DNA of 64,000 nucleotides from Nocardia cyriacigeorgica (GCF_005863245.1 NZ_VBUT01000007.1:352870-416869), one strand, 5' to 3'; shown: positions 28,482-37,340, counted from the stretch's first letter. Notes: a model not told the origin generated them from the letters alone. A program made the numbers and translations.

Positions 28482-28863
28482 TTTTGCGCGCTGGCGCGCG
28501 GGGGTTCGCGGCCCCTGATGTCTCGTGTTTCCGCGCCACCGCTTGCCTTCGGCTTGCGCGGCGGCAGCGGAAACACGAGACGGGCCGCGAACTTTGGGGC
28601 TCGGTCTCGCTTCGCTCGAAAATTCAGGTGAACCCACCGTTGCCTCGGGCCGGTTCTGCATGCACGTCATCTGACCGGTTAACTCCCAGCATGTGTTTCG
28701 TTCCACACTCTCCCGGGTAGTATCCGCGTGGATACCAGCTCAGTAATGGTCAAGCGATCAGTTCACCTGTTCGCCAAGGCATTGCCGAGCGTCGGCTCCG
28801 GTTCGCGTGTGGCTTCTCCGCAGCGTTGCGGAAGCCCGCGTGACCACTCTCGAGAGGATGGAC
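28482..28863. other. gene-free interval with a long hairpin
   Basis: Between glpX and the LGFP lipoprotein. It contains the imperfect 26-bp hairpin at 28504-28592, a small palindrome GTATCC-GCGT-GGATAC at 28720-28735, and probably the lipoprotein promoter. No ORF here has coding character. Confidence 0.7.
28504..28592. repeat. long imperfect hairpin after glpX
   Basis: Arms GTTCGCGGCCC + GTCTCGTGTTTCCGC (28504-28514, 28520-28534) pair with GCGGAAACACGAGAC + GGGCCGCGAAC (28567-28581, 28582-28592). Every base of the two arms pairs, with a 5-base bulge CTGAT on the left side. The 32-base apex can form a second small stem. May terminate glpX, though no U-tract follows directly. Confidence 0.75.
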
Positions 28864-29496
28864 ATGCACCACTTCGCTCGACGTACCGCCGGATTCACCA
28901 TGGCGATCGCCGCATCGGGCCTGCTGGTCGCGGGCTGCGGCGACGACTCCGATACCAGCGACCAGATCGGCAGCAAGATCGGCAGCGTCACCGCCCAGAT
29001 GGGTGAGGGCACCGCCACCGCCACCCACGCACCGGGCGAGCACGACGCCACCACCACCCCCGGCGGCACCGCGGGCGAAACCCCGGGCGGCACCGCCACC
29101 GCCACCGGCGCCGAGACCCCGGGCGCGGCGGGCGAGACGAAGTTCAGCACCCCGGACGGCGAGATCACCGTCTCCGGCGTCATCTACTCCAAGTACGTCG
29201 AGAGCGGCGGCCAGAACAGCCCGCTCGGCATGCCGGAAGACCCCGAGGAGACCGGCCCGAACGGCGGCCGCTACCAGGACTTCGAGGGCGGCACCATCTA
29301 CTGGAGCCAGGACTCCGGCGCCCACATCGTGTGGGGCGACATCCGCGAGACCTGGGAGGAGAACGGCGGCGCCAACGGCAAGCTCGGCTACCCCGTCACC
29401 GACGAGGAAACCCTGCCCGACGGCAGCCGCAAGAGCGAGTTCACCGGCGGCACCATCACCTGGATGAACGGCGAGACCACCGTCACCGAGAAGTAG
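28864..29496 (+). CDS. secreted LGFP-repeat lipoprotein
   Basis: 210 residues. Basic N-terminus, hydrophobic stretch and lipobox LVAGC (Cys at about 26) mark a lipoprotein. A Thr/Pro/Gly/Glu linker (about 45-95) follows, then LGFP-type repeats with NSPLGMPEDPE and NGKLGYPVTDEE, each followed by F-x-GG-T-I-x-W. LGFP repeats occur on cell-wall proteins of mycolata and are thought to bind the envelope. Start at ATG 28864 because GAGAGG lies six bases before it. Confidence 0.87.
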   Translation: MHHFARRTAGFTMAIAASGLLVAGCGDDSDTSDQIGSKIGSVTAQMGEGTATATHAPGEHDATTTPGGTAGETPGGTATATGAETPGAAGETKFSTPDGEITVSGVIYSKYVESGGQNSPLGMPEDPEETGPNGGRYQDFEGGTIYWSQDSGAHIVWGDIRETWEENGGANGKLGYPVTDEETLPDGSRKSEFTGGTITWMNGETTVTEK

Positions 29497-29634
29497 ACCC
29501 CGGCACCGGCCGGGCGCACCTGCTCACCAGGGCGCGCCCGGCCGGGTCGTCTGCCCCGCGGATGCGCGGACGACCATCACATTCGATACCCCCACAGTCC
29601 CCCACGTGATCCACACAACGGCTAGGTTGGTGCG

Positions 29635-30492
29635 GTGCAAACTCTCTTGACCGATCGCGAACTGCTCGAGTCGCTCGCGGTGGAGGTGGAACTGAACCTT
29701 CGCCGCCACATCGAAGTGGCCGACGGCTGGCAGCCGCACGATTACGTCCCGTGGGACGACGGGCGTAACTTCGGCTTCCTCGGCGGCACCGACTGGGAGC
29801 CGGACCAGTCCGAGCTCGGCGAGGTGGCCAAGCTGGCGCTCACCGTCAGCGTGCTCATCGCCGACAACCTGCCCTCCTACCACCGGGAGATCGGCAAGTA
29901 CCTGCGCACGGGTATGTGGTGGCGGTGGGTCGGCCGCTGGACCGCCGAGGAGAACCGGCACGAGATCATGATCCGCAACTACCTCATGGTCACCCGCGCC
30001 GTGGATCCGGTGGAGCTGGAACGGCTGCGCATGGATCACATGACCAAGGGCTTCCGCCGTGAACCGCTGCATCTGCTGGATGTGCTGGCCAACGGCGCGT
30101 TCGAGGAGGCAGCGTCGGCGGTGCGGCACCGCAATACCGCCGCGTTGAACGAGAACCCGATCGTCACCGCCATCAGCGAGCGCATCGCCGTCGACGACGA
30201 ATTGCAGTCGGTGTTCTTCGCCAACCTGATCGACGCCGCCTTCAACCAGGTGCCCGATCAGACCATGCGCGCCGTCGCCGACCGCATCGCCGCCTTCCAC
30301 GTGCCGACCGTCACCCTGCCCGACGGCCGCAGCAGCGACGAGGTGCTGGCCGAGGCGGGCATCTACGATCCGGCGAAGGAGGGCGAACTGGTCTTCGCTC
30401 CCCTGCTGAAGCGCTGGAACGTCTTCACCCGCACCGATCTGGGTGAGGCGGGCGAGGCGGCCCGCGCCGAGCTCGACCATCTGCGCGGCTGA
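29635..30492 (+). CDS. acyl-ACP desaturase, DesA type
   Basis: Soluble di-iron desaturase introducing a double bond into acyl-ACP. Helix ligands are seen in DNLPSYHREI (about 80-90) and WTAEENRHEIMIRNY (about 102-116), the ExxH pair typical of the family; a second pair is less clear, as in DesA2-like members, so activity is not certain. 285 aa, GTG start. Counterpart of Rv1094 desA2 by position. A tiny peptide ORF follows at 30580. Confidence 0.9.
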   Translation: MQTLLTDRELLESLAVEVELNLRRHIEVADGWQPHDYVPWDDGRNFGFLGGTDWEPDQSELGEVAKLALTVSVLIADNLPSYHREIGKYLRTGMWWRWVGRWTAEENRHEIMIRNYLMVTRAVDPVELERLRMDHMTKGFRREPLHLLDVLANGAFEEAASAVRHRNTAALNENPIVTAISERIAVDDELQSVFFANLIDAAFNQVPDQTMRAVADRIAAFHVPTVTLPDGRSSDEVLAEAGIYDPAKEGELVFAPLLKRWNVFTRTDLGEAGEAARAELDHLRG

Positions 30493-30579
30493 CTGCGTTT
30501 CATCCCCTGATCAGCGGTAATTGCCGATATCGTTGACCGGTTCGATGCACATTCGCACAACTGGAAGAAGGTGAGAGTC

Positions 30580-30648
30580 ATGATCCTCGATCTGGTAGCA
30601 GCACTCCTCAGCTTCGTCAGCGACATCATCACGATCTCGGCCGAATGA
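30580..30648 (+). CDS. putative 22-aa amphipathic peptide
   Basis: M-I-L-D start, 22 codons, TGA at 30646. It has a strong RBS-like GAAGGTGAG shortly before ATG and a TTGACC box at 30533 with a weak -10 about 18 bp on. On a helical wheel the polar residues Asp4, Ser11, Asp15, Thr18 and Glu22 fall on one face and the rest is Ile/Leu/Val/Phe, so it is an ideal amphipathic helix with no signal peptide. The strong terminator begins 4 bp after the stop. Resembles phenol-soluble-modulin or PorA/PorH-like peptides in style only; homology not shown. Confidence 0.5.
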   Translation: MILDLVAALLSFVSDIITISAE

Positions 30649-30652
30649 CGGC

Positions 30653-30693
30653 AACGGCCCGTTCGGTGGTCACCCACCACCGAACGGGCCGTT
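30653..30693. terminator. perfect 18-bp hairpin, bidirectional terminator
   Basis: AACGGCCCGTTCGGTGGT (30653-30670) pairs perfectly with ACCACCGAACGGGCCGTT (30676-30693) across a 5-base loop. It separates the peptide ORF (+) from fumC (-), whose stop is 19 bp away, so it can end both transcripts. Confidence 0.85.
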
Positions 30694-30711
30694 CTCGGTT
30701 GTGCGTCCCCG

Positions 30712-32124
30712 CTACTTCTTCTCGTCGACCTTCGCCATCGCCAGCACATCGAGGCGGCGATCCAGTTCCTCCACGGTGAGCTTGTCACCGATGAGCCCGC
30801 GGTCGATCACGGTCTGCCGGATCGTCTTCTTCTCCTTCAGCGCTTCCTTCGCCACCGCGGCGGCCTCCTCGTAGCCGATCGCCGAATTCAACGGCGTGAC
30901 GATCGACGGCGAGGACTCGGCCAGCGTGCGCAGATGCTCCTCGTTGGCGACCAGCCCACTCACGCAGCGGTCGGCGAACAGCCGGGACACGTTGGCCAGC
31001 AGGCGAATCGACTCGAGCAGATTGCGCGCCATCACCGGGATGTAGACGTTCAACTCGAAATGCCCGTTCGCCCCGCCGAACGCGACGGCGGCATCATTGC
31101 CGATGACCTGCGCCGCCACTTGCGTGACCGCCTCGGGCAGCACCGGATTCACCTTGCCGGGCATGATCGAACTGCCCGGTTGCAGGTCGGGCAGCTGGAG
31201 CTCGGCCAGGCCGGTGAGCGGGCCCGATCCCATCCAGCGGATATCGTTGGCGATCTTGGTCAGGCTGACGGCGATGGTGCGCAGCGCACCCGAGGCCTCC
31301 ACCAGTCCGTCGCGCGCGGCCTGGGCCTCGAAATGGTCCTCGGCTTCGCGTAGCGCGTCGATGCCGGTGCTGCGGACCAGTTCCGCGACGACCAGCCCGC
31401 CGAATCCGTCCGGCGCGTTGAGCCCGGTGCCGACGGCGGTGCCGCCGATGGGCAGCTCACCCAGGCGCGGCAGCGTCGCCATGATCCGGTCGATGCCTGC
31501 CGCGACCTGGCGGGTGTAGCCGCCGAACTCCTGGCCCAGGGTTACCGGAACGGCATCCATCAGGTGGGTGCGACCGGATTTGACCACTGTCTTCCACGCG
31601 GTGGCCTTGTCGAGCAGCGCCAGCCGCAGGTGATCGAGCGCGGGCACCAGATCGGCGATGACGGCCTCGGTCGCGGCCAGATGGGTGGCGGTCGGGAAGG
31701 TGTCGTTGGACGACTGCGACATGTTCACGTCGTCGTTGGGGTGCACCTCGACCCCGCGCGCCTTGGCGATGGAGGCGATCACCTCGTTGGCGTTCATATT
31801 GGAGCTGGTGCCCGAACCGGTCTGGAACACGTCGATCGGGAACTGATCGTCGTGGCGGCCCTCGGCGATCTCGGTGGCGGCGGCGATGATGGCGTCGGCC
31901 TTGGTGGCCTCCAGTAGGCCGAGGTCCCGGTTCACCTTCGCGCAGGCGGCCTTGAGCAGACCGAGCGCACGGATCTGGGCGCGTTCGAGGCCGCGGCCGC
32001 TGATCGGGAAGTTCTGCACGGCCCGCTGGGTCTGCGCGCGCCACAGGGCGTCCACCGGAACGCGGACCTCACCCATGGTGTCGTGTTCGATGCGGTACTC
32101 GGTCTGGTCGCTTCGCTCACTCAT
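30712..32124 (-). CDS. fumC: class II fumarate hydratase
   Basis: 470-residue fumarase of the TCA cycle, oxygen-stable tetramer. Signatures GSGTSSNMNANEV (about 97-109), the substrate loop GRTHLMDAVPVTLGQE and the family signature GSSIMPGKVNPV (about 318-329). ATG at 32124 (MSERSDQTEYRIEHDTMG); the longer frame to 32166 is not needed. Equivalent to Rv1098c by sequence and neighbourhood. Confidence 0.97.
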   Translation of the reverse strand: MSERSDQTEYRIEHDTMGEVRVPVDALWRAQTQRAVQNFPISGRGLERAQIRALGLLKAACAKVNRDLGLLEATKADAIIAAATEIAEGRHDDQFPIDVFQTGSGTSSNMNANEVIASIAKARGVEVHPNDDVNMSQSSNDTFPTATHLAATEAVIADLVPALDHLRLALLDKATAWKTVVKSGRTHLMDAVPVTLGQEFGGYTRQVAAGIDRIMATLPRLGELPIGGTAVGTGLNAPDGFGGLVVAELVRSTGIDALREAEDHFEAQAARDGLVEASGALRTIAVSLTKIANDIRWMGSGPLTGLAELQLPDLQPGSSIMPGKVNPVLPEAVTQVAAQVIGNDAAVAFGGANGHFELNVYIPVMARNLLESIRLLANVSRLFADRCVSGLVANEEHLRTLAESSPSIVTPLNSAIGYEEAAAVAKEALKEKKTIRQTVIDRGLIGDKLTVEELDRRLDVLAMAKVDEKK

Positions 32125-32229
32125 AGTCCGACCATATGCCGCACCCGCCGCACGTGGGGAAGCCACGCCTGACGCTTATCTCACAGGGCTCGGCCTGTTC
32201 TCGGCGGAATAGTGACGACCGGAAATGAC

Positions 32230-32260
32230 AGACCCCCGGCCCGCGCGGGGCCGGGGGTCT
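32230..32260. terminator. terminator hairpin after phoH2
   Basis: Perfect 13-bp stem AGACCCCCGGCCC / GGGCCGGGGGTCT with a 5-base loop, 12 bp past the phoH2 stop and upstream of fumC (both on the minus strand). Confidence 0.8.
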
Positions 32261-32272
32261 GCGCTATCTACT

Positions 32273-33622
32273 TCAGGCGTTGGGTCCGTATTCCTCCAGC
32301 ATCTCCGTCACCAGCGCCGCGATCGGCGAACGCTCACTGCGGGTGAGCGTGACATGCGCGAACAGCGGATGTCCCTTCAACTTCTCGATCACCGCGGCGA
32401 CGCCGTCGTGGCGGCCGACGCGCAGATTGTCGCGCTGGGCGACGTCATGGGTGAGCACCACCCGCGACCCGGTGCCGAGCCGGCTCAGCACCGTCAACAG
32501 GACATTGCGTTCCAGCGACTGCGCCTCGTCGACGATCACGAACGAATCGTGCAGCGAGCGGCCGCGAATGTGGGTCAGCGGCAACACTTCCAGCATGTCG
32601 CGGCTGAGCACCTCCTCCATCACCTCGCGGCTGGCCAGCCCGTCGAGAGTGTCGAAGACCGCCTGGGCCCACGGCCCCATCTTCTCGCTCTCGGTGCCGG
32701 GCAGATAGCCCAGTTCCTGGCCGCCGACCGCGTACAGCGGACGGAACACCACCACCTTGCGCTGGGTGCGCCGCTCCAGCACCGCCTCCAGTCCGGCCGT
32801 CAACGCCAGCGCCGATTTGCCGGTGCCCGCCCGCCCACCGAGGGAGACGATGCCGACGCTCTCGTCCAGCAGCAGGTCGAGGGCGATGCGCTGTTCGGCC
32901 GAGCGCCCGTGCAGCCCGAACGCCTCGCGTTCGCGCACCAGTTGCACCCGTTTTTCCGGGGTGACCCGGCCGAGTGCGCTGGAGCTGGTGCCGAGCAACC
33001 GGATTCCGGTGTGGCAGGGCAGTTCCCGCGCTTCGTCGAGGTCGATGGAGCCTTCGCTGTAGAGCTCGTCCACCCGGTCGGTGGTGACATCGAGTTCCAC
33101 CATGCCCGTCCAGCCCGAGGTGACCACGTCCTGCGCGTGATACTCATCGGCTCGCAACCCCACCGAACTCGCCTTGACCCGCAACGGAATGTCCTTCGAC
33201 ACCAGCACCACGGTGTGGCCGTCGGCGGCGAGATTGAGCGCGCACGCCAGGATGCGGGAATCGTTGGTGTCGGTGCGGAATCCGACCGGCAACACCGTCG
33301 GGTCGGTGTGGTTCAGCTCCACCTGCAGCGTTCCGCCCTCGGTACCGATCGGCAGCGGCTCGTCGAGTCGACCGTGCTGCACGCGCAGGTCGTCGAGCAT
33401 GCGCAGCGCCTCACGGGCGAACCAGCCGAGCTCGTGGTGATGCCGTTTGCCTTCGAGTTCGCTGATCACCACCAGCGGCAGCACCACGTGGTGCTCGCCG
33501 AAGCGGGTGACCGACCAGGGATCCGATAGCAGAACCGAGGTGTCGACGACAAAGGTTTTGGTGCCTTTCTTCACGGTGCGAGAGTTCGCCGATGGGGCGG
33601 AAACGGAGCGTGTTGTAGTCAC
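32273..33622 (-). CDS. phoH2: PIN-PhoH fusion ATPase (PhoH2 type)
   Basis: 449 residues: an N-terminal PIN ribonuclease domain (FVVDTSVLLSDPW at 24-36, DTNDSRILA further on) fused to a PhoH RNA helicase-like ATPase with Walker A GRAGTGKSALA (about 265) and Walker B SFVIVDEAQS (about 365). Mycobacterial PhoH2 unwinds and cleaves RNA. GTG start follows AAAGGAGCCCACC. Unlike in some mycobacteria I see no separate antitoxin ORF directly upstream. Confidence 0.95.
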   Translation of the reverse strand: MTTTRSVSAPSANSRTVKKGTKTFVVDTSVLLSDPWSVTRFGEHHVVLPLVVISELEGKRHHHELGWFAREALRMLDDLRVQHGRLDEPLPIGTEGGTLQVELNHTDPTVLPVGFRTDTNDSRILACALNLAADGHTVVLVSKDIPLRVKASSVGLRADEYHAQDVVTSGWTGMVELDVTTDRVDELYSEGSIDLDEARELPCHTGIRLLGTSSSALGRVTPEKRVQLVREREAFGLHGRSAEQRIALDLLLDESVGIVSLGGRAGTGKSALALTAGLEAVLERRTQRKVVVFRPLYAVGGQELGYLPGTESEKMGPWAQAVFDTLDGLASREVMEEVLSRDMLEVLPLTHIRGRSLHDSFVIVDEAQSLERNVLLTVLSRLGTGSRVVLTHDVAQRDNLRVGRHDGVAAVIEKLKGHPLFAHVTLTRSERSPIAALVTEMLEEYGPNA

Positions 33623-34029
33623 GGTGGGCTCCTTTGTGTCTGCGCGGCACCCGCATCAGACAATCTCGCTGGACCGGTCCGTCCTGAGGGATCCGACGCT
33701 GGCGTCAGATGCCACGAGGGCCGGGTGCCGGCCCCCTCGTACTGAATGGCTCAGTCACGGTCAGGACCTCCCGCGCGAGCCACAACGACGCGACCCGCAT
33801 CCACGACGCTACCGGCTGTCGGTGGTTGCGCGCTCGGGGAACGGCAGGCGTGTCGGTGAATTCGTCGTTAACGCGCCGCCGACACGGGCTATCAGTGCTG
33901 GTCAGACAATATTTCCGGGCACAGGATCCGGTGCGGCCCGAGATCGTCGGATGGCTGCGGACCGGTTGCTCGGCCGCCGGATTCGACACGCGGGTCCCCA
34001 CCGCGGCCGCGGCGGATTAGAGTCGCGTT
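33623..34029. other. gene-poor interval upstream of phoH2
   Basis: Contains a GC-rich hairpin at 33714-33740 (ACGAGGG-CCGG / CCGG-ccCCCTCGT) and a plus-strand frame ending at 34020 whose last 45 codons look mildly protein-like, but with no RBS or recognised family. I do not call it a gene. Confidence 0.6.
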
Positions 34030-34302
34030 ATGGCCGGTACCGACGATCTCCAGCAGCTGTCGTCCAAGGAACTGCACGACCGCGCGGTCAAGCTGGCCGT
34101 GCGCCGCGGCGACATCAAATTCTTGTGGAACCTGCTCACCCGCATCCCCGCCGCCGAGGCCACCGCGGGCAAAGCCGGCGAGAGCGAAGCCGATATCAAG
34201 TGGGTATTGCCGCTGATCGACGACTACGTGCACGCCGGTGACGGCGATCTGGCCGAGGCGCTGCGCCCGTTCTATCTCGACTACCTCGCCAAGCATTCCT
34301 GA
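34030..34302 (+). CDS. conserved hypothetical protein, 90 aa
   Basis: Small helical, slightly acidic cytosolic protein with segments LSSKELHDRAVKLAVRRGD and WVLPLIDDYVHAGDGDLAEALRPFYLDYLAKH. ATG, good codon usage and a compact Leu/Tyr-rich core make it a convincing gene. I recognise no named family. Stands alone between phoH2 and an ECF sigma factor gene on the opposite strand. Confidence 0.75.
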   Translation: MAGTDDLQQLSSKELHDRAVKLAVRRGDIKFLWNLLTRIPAAEATAGKAGESEADIKWVLPLIDDYVHAGDGDLAEALRPFYLDYLAKHS

Positions 34303-34534
34303 GCTGCGCGAAGTTCGCATACCACTCACCGGGACGCACCCAACCTGTTGCCAACCATCCCGGTCGATACTCGATGTCGACGTCCACACGATGGGCCATC
34401 GATAACTGAACCCGACCCGCCCGTGTGGAAGACCACCGAACTTTCCCGCCCCGCCAACGACGCCGGGGACCGGCCGCCAACGAAGTCGGCACGGAAAGGG
34501 TCGAGAAGACATACCCGGGCTGCGGTCCGGGCCT

Positions 34535-35680
34535 TCACGAACGCAGCGACTGCCGCACCCGCGCTGCCTCGCGGGTGAGATGGTCGCGCTCCGGTGCGCT
34601 GGTGGCCGCACGGGAGGCCTGCGCGTACAGCTCGGCGGCCTGCTCGAGGTCACCGGCCCGCTCGAGCAGGTAGGCGTGAACCGCGCTGTAGCGGGGCAGG
34701 TCCGGATCCAGCTGCTTCAGTTCCGCCAGCCCGGCCTGCGGTCCGTCGGCCTCGCCGACCGCGACCGCGCGGTTGAGCCGCACCACCGGGCTGCCGGTGA
34801 GCTTCAACAACTCGTCATACCACTCCACGATCTGCACCCAGTCGGTGTCGGCCGCGCTCGGGGCATCCGCGTGCAGGGCGGCGATCGCGGCTTGCGCCTG
34901 GTATTCGCCGAGCCGGTCGCGGGCCAGTGCCGCTTGCAGGATCGCCACCCCTTCGGCGATAAGTCCGGTGTCCCAACGGGTTCGGTCCTGCTCGGCCAGC
35001 GGGATCAGGCGCCCGCCCGGCCCGGTGCGCGAGGCCCGGCGGGCGTGGTGCAGCAGCATGAGCGCGAGCAGGCCCGCGACCTCCGGGTCGTCGGTCGAGG
35101 CCGCCAGCTGACGGGTGAGGCGGATCGCTTCGGCCGCCAGGTCCACCTCGCCGCTGTAGCCCTCGTTGAACACCAGATACAGCACCCGCAGCACCGTCGC
35201 CGGATCGCCGGGCCGGTCCAACGGCAGCTGCGCGATGCGCCGTTTGGCGCGGCTGATGCGTTGCGCCATGGTCGCTTCGGGGACCAGATAGGCGTTCGCG
35301 ATCTGCCGGGTGGTCAGGCCACCGACCGCGCGCAACGTCAACGCGACGGCCGAGCTGGGCGACAGCGACGGATGCGCGCACAGGAAATACAGCCACAGCG
35401 AGTCGTCGACATCGGGCACCGGACCGCGCGACGGCTCGATCTCCACCGCGAGTTCCCTGCCCCGCCGGGAGGTTTCGGCGCGGGCGGCGTCGAGGAACTT
35501 GCGCCAGGCCGCCGCGACCAGCCAGCCCTTCGGATCACGCGGCGGGTCCTGCGGCCAGCTCTCCAACGCCCGGATCAGCGCCTCCTGTACGGCGTCCTCG
35601 GCCGAAGCGAAATCCGCTCCGCGCCGGACGAGGACGCCGATCACCGCGGGCACCAGCTCCCGCAGCAGCGACTCGTTCAC
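34535..35680 (-). CDS. ECF sigma factor with C-terminal DUF6596/TPR-like extension
   Basis: 381 residues. Sigma region 2 is near the N-terminus (ASAEDAVQEALIRALESWP, DPKGWLVAAAWRKFLDAARAE) and region 4 near 125-165 (VGGLTTRQIANAYLVPEATMAQRISRAKRRI). About 200 residues of helical C-terminal extension contain VLRVLYLVFNEGYS and LNRAVAVGE, typical of the ECF group associated with DGPF/YciI proteins. GTG overlaps the YciI stop (GTGA). No anti-sigma factor is visible, as usual for this group; the extension probably controls activity. Confidence 0.92.
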   Translation of the reverse strand: MNESLLRELVPAVIGVLVRRGADFASAEDAVQEALIRALESWPQDPPRDPKGWLVAAAWRKFLDAARAETSRRGRELAVEIEPSRGPVPDVDDSLWLYFLCAHPSLSPSSAVALTLRAVGGLTTRQIANAYLVPEATMAQRISRAKRRIAQLPLDRPGDPATVLRVLYLVFNEGYSGEVDLAAEAIRLTRQLAASTDDPEVAGLLALMLLHHARRASRTGPGGRLIPLAEQDRTRWDTGLIAEGVAILQAALARDRLGEYQAQAAIAALHADAPSAADTDWVQIVEWYDELLKLTGSPVVRLNRAVAVGEADGPQAGLAELKQLDPDLPRYSAVHAYLLERAGDLEQAAELYAQASRAATSAPERDHLTREAARVRQSLRS

Positions 35681-36084
35681 TCGGTGACGGTGGGCGCCGC
35701 GGTGAACAACGGCCGCAGTTCGAGCCATTCCTGGATCGGCTTGCCACCGGCGCCGGGCGCCGCCGACAGCTCGGCCGCCAGCTCGAGGGCTCGGTCGTAG
35801 GTGTCGACGTCGATCATCATCCAGCCGGCGATCAGGTCCTTGGTCTCGGCGAACGGACCGTCGGTGACCGGCGGGCGGCCCGCACCGTCGGAGCGGACGA
35901 AGGTGCCCTGGGGTGCGAGCGCCTGAGAGTCGACGTACTCGCCGGTGGTCTGGAGGCGGGCGGCGAAATCTTCCATGTATTGCACGTGGGCGGTGACTTC
36001 GTCAGGGGTCCACTGGTCCATCGGCACGTCGTTGGTGGGTGCCGGGGCGCCGCGGTAGTGCTTGAGCAGCAGATACTTGGCCAT
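35677..36084 (-). CDS. YciI-family (DGPF) protein
   Basis: 135-residue YCII-related protein: MAKYLLLKHYRG start, the DGPFAETKDLIAGW motif (about 77-90) and a DTYDRALELAAELS tail. DGPF proteins sit beside ECF sigma factors of this type and are thought to be targets or partners. It is the upstream member of the coupled pair. Confidence 0.93.
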   Translation of the reverse strand: MAKYLLLKHYRGAPAPTNDVPMDQWTPDEVTAHVQYMEDFAARLQTTGEYVDSQALAPQGTFVRSDGAGRPPVTDGPFAETKDLIAGWMMIDVDTYDRALELAAELSAAPGAGGKPIQEWLELRPLFTAAPTVTE

Positions 36085-36114
36085 TGTCTTCTCCTCGCGT
36101 GGTGGCCGGTGGGG

Positions 36115-36612
36115 TCAGGCGTGCTGGCGTTCGGCGCGCTGCCGGATCAGTTCCTCGACCGGCGACGGCAGCGTGGTCTCGAAGTCGATGAGCTTCACCC
36201 AGGTCGGGGTGATGACGATGCGGACCATGCCGTCGTAGAGCGAGCGCACCTCCGCCTCCCACTCCACCCGCTGTTCGGCAGTCATCTGATAGCTGCCGTT
36301 CATCTGCAAATACTCCTCCGGGATGCCTTCGACCTCGTCCAGCTCGGCCCGACCCCGGATCAGCAGGAGCTTGGGCGGATGCACTTCGGTGTCGATGGTC
36401 AGCGCCACCTGCGGGTTGCGCCGCAGGGCGGGCAGTTTCGGGGCGTTGGTGCTGGTGCACAGCACGATCTGCGAGCCGTTCCAGGTGAACCCGATGGGGA
36501 TGTTTCGCGGAGTGCCGTCGAGGGCCACGTAGGCCAATCTGGTCAGATCGCGCGCGAGCAGCTCCTGGCTGAGCGGGCGTTCGAGAATCTCGGTGATCCG
36601 GTGCTGTTCCAT
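36115..36612 (-). CDS. pyridoxamine 5-phosphate oxidase-family split-barrel protein
   Basis: 165 residues with the flavin/F420-binding split beta-barrel (RLAYVALDGTPRNIPIGFTWNG, VALTIDTEVHPPKLLLIRGRAEL). Members reduce or bind FMN, F420 or haem; the specific role is unknown. ATG at 36612 follows AGGAG. Located directly upstream of the YciI-sigma pair with 30 bp between, so it may head that operon. Confidence 0.87.
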   Translation of the reverse strand: MEQHRITEILERPLSQELLARDLTRLAYVALDGTPRNIPIGFTWNGSQIVLCTSTNAPKLPALRRNPQVALTIDTEVHPPKLLLIRGRAELDEVEGIPEEYLQMNGSYQMTAEQRVEWEAEVRSLYDGMVRIVITPTWVKLIDFETTLPSPVEELIRQRAERQHA

Positions 36613-36758
36613 GCTGCGCTCCTGTGTCGGTGCCGTCGAGCAGGCCGTTGTCGGCTGCTCGTACCCCTGGGACGGAGCCCGCTCTTCATTCTCGACATCC
36701 CCTGCGCGAAATTTCGGAGATTTTTTCGACCGGACCGAAAACCGCACCTGACCGGCCG

Positions 36759-37340
36759 CTACTCGTGATCTCCGACCAGGTGGTCGCGGGCGGCGTCGAG
36801 GATCCGGCGGGAGAGCTCGTCGTCGCCGGTGGCGCGCGCGAGCATCAGCGCTCCGGCCATGGTCGACAGCTCGACCAGCACCTGCGGATCGGTGCTGGCA
36901 CGGTCGTCGAACTCGGCGAGTTTGCCGATCATGTTGTGGATGCCGTCGAGGTAGGCCTGGCGCAGCGGGCTGTCGGCGGGCGCTCTGGCGACGTCGGCCG
37001 CGGTCGCCGCGATGCCGCATCCGTTGGCCGGGGTGTCGCGGTGGGTGGTCGACAGATAGCGCTGAATGAAGGTGCGCCGGGCCTGCGCGCCGTCCGCACT
37101 CGCCGCGCGGATGCTGTCCATTTCGTCGATCTTCTCCGCGTACGCCGCCGTGCAGGCCTGCGTGACCAGGTCTTCTTTGGACCGGAAGTGGCGGTAGAAA
37201 CCGCCGTGGGTCAGTCCGGCGGCGGCCATCAGCTCGGGGACGGTCATCGCGCCGGTCCCGCGTTCACGAACCTGCGCGGCAGCCGCGTCGAGTACCTGCC
37301 TGCGGTGCGATTGCGCCTGTTCGCGGGATGCTCGCGGCAC
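36759..37340 (-). CDS. TetR/AcrR-family regulator
   Basis: 193 residues. HTH at about 29-48 (TVPELMAAAGLTHGGFYRHFRSKEDL), ligand domain with NGCGIAATAADVAR. I choose GTG at 37340 behind GGAG; ATG at 37355 is five codons earlier. It is divergent from an SDR gene; the palindrome at 37411-37428 between them is the probable operator, implying autorepression and control of the SDR/tautomerase genes. Confidence 0.9.
   Translation of the reverse strand: MPRASREQAQSHRRQVLDAAAAQVRERGTGAMTVPELMAAAGLTHGGFYRHFRSKEDLVTQACTAAYAEKIDEMDSIRAASADGAQARRTFIQRYLSTTHRDTPANGCGIAATAADVARAPADSPLRQAYLDGIHNMIGKLAEFDDRASTDPQVLVELSTMAGALMLARATGDDELSRRILDAARDHLVGDHE

Noticed and set aside
27282..28706. 474-codon minus-strand frame opposite glpX
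   Set aside because: Antisense shadow of glpX; His/Asp/Gly-rich without motifs.
33709..34020. 103-codon plus-strand ORF upstream of 34030
   Set aside because: Only the last part looks protein-like; no RBS, no family, and the first part covers the phoH2 leader hairpin.
34303..34534. Third full copy of the palindromic element near 34315
   Set aside because: Only one half-site (TTCGCATACC) is present; no opposing arm or conserved loop.
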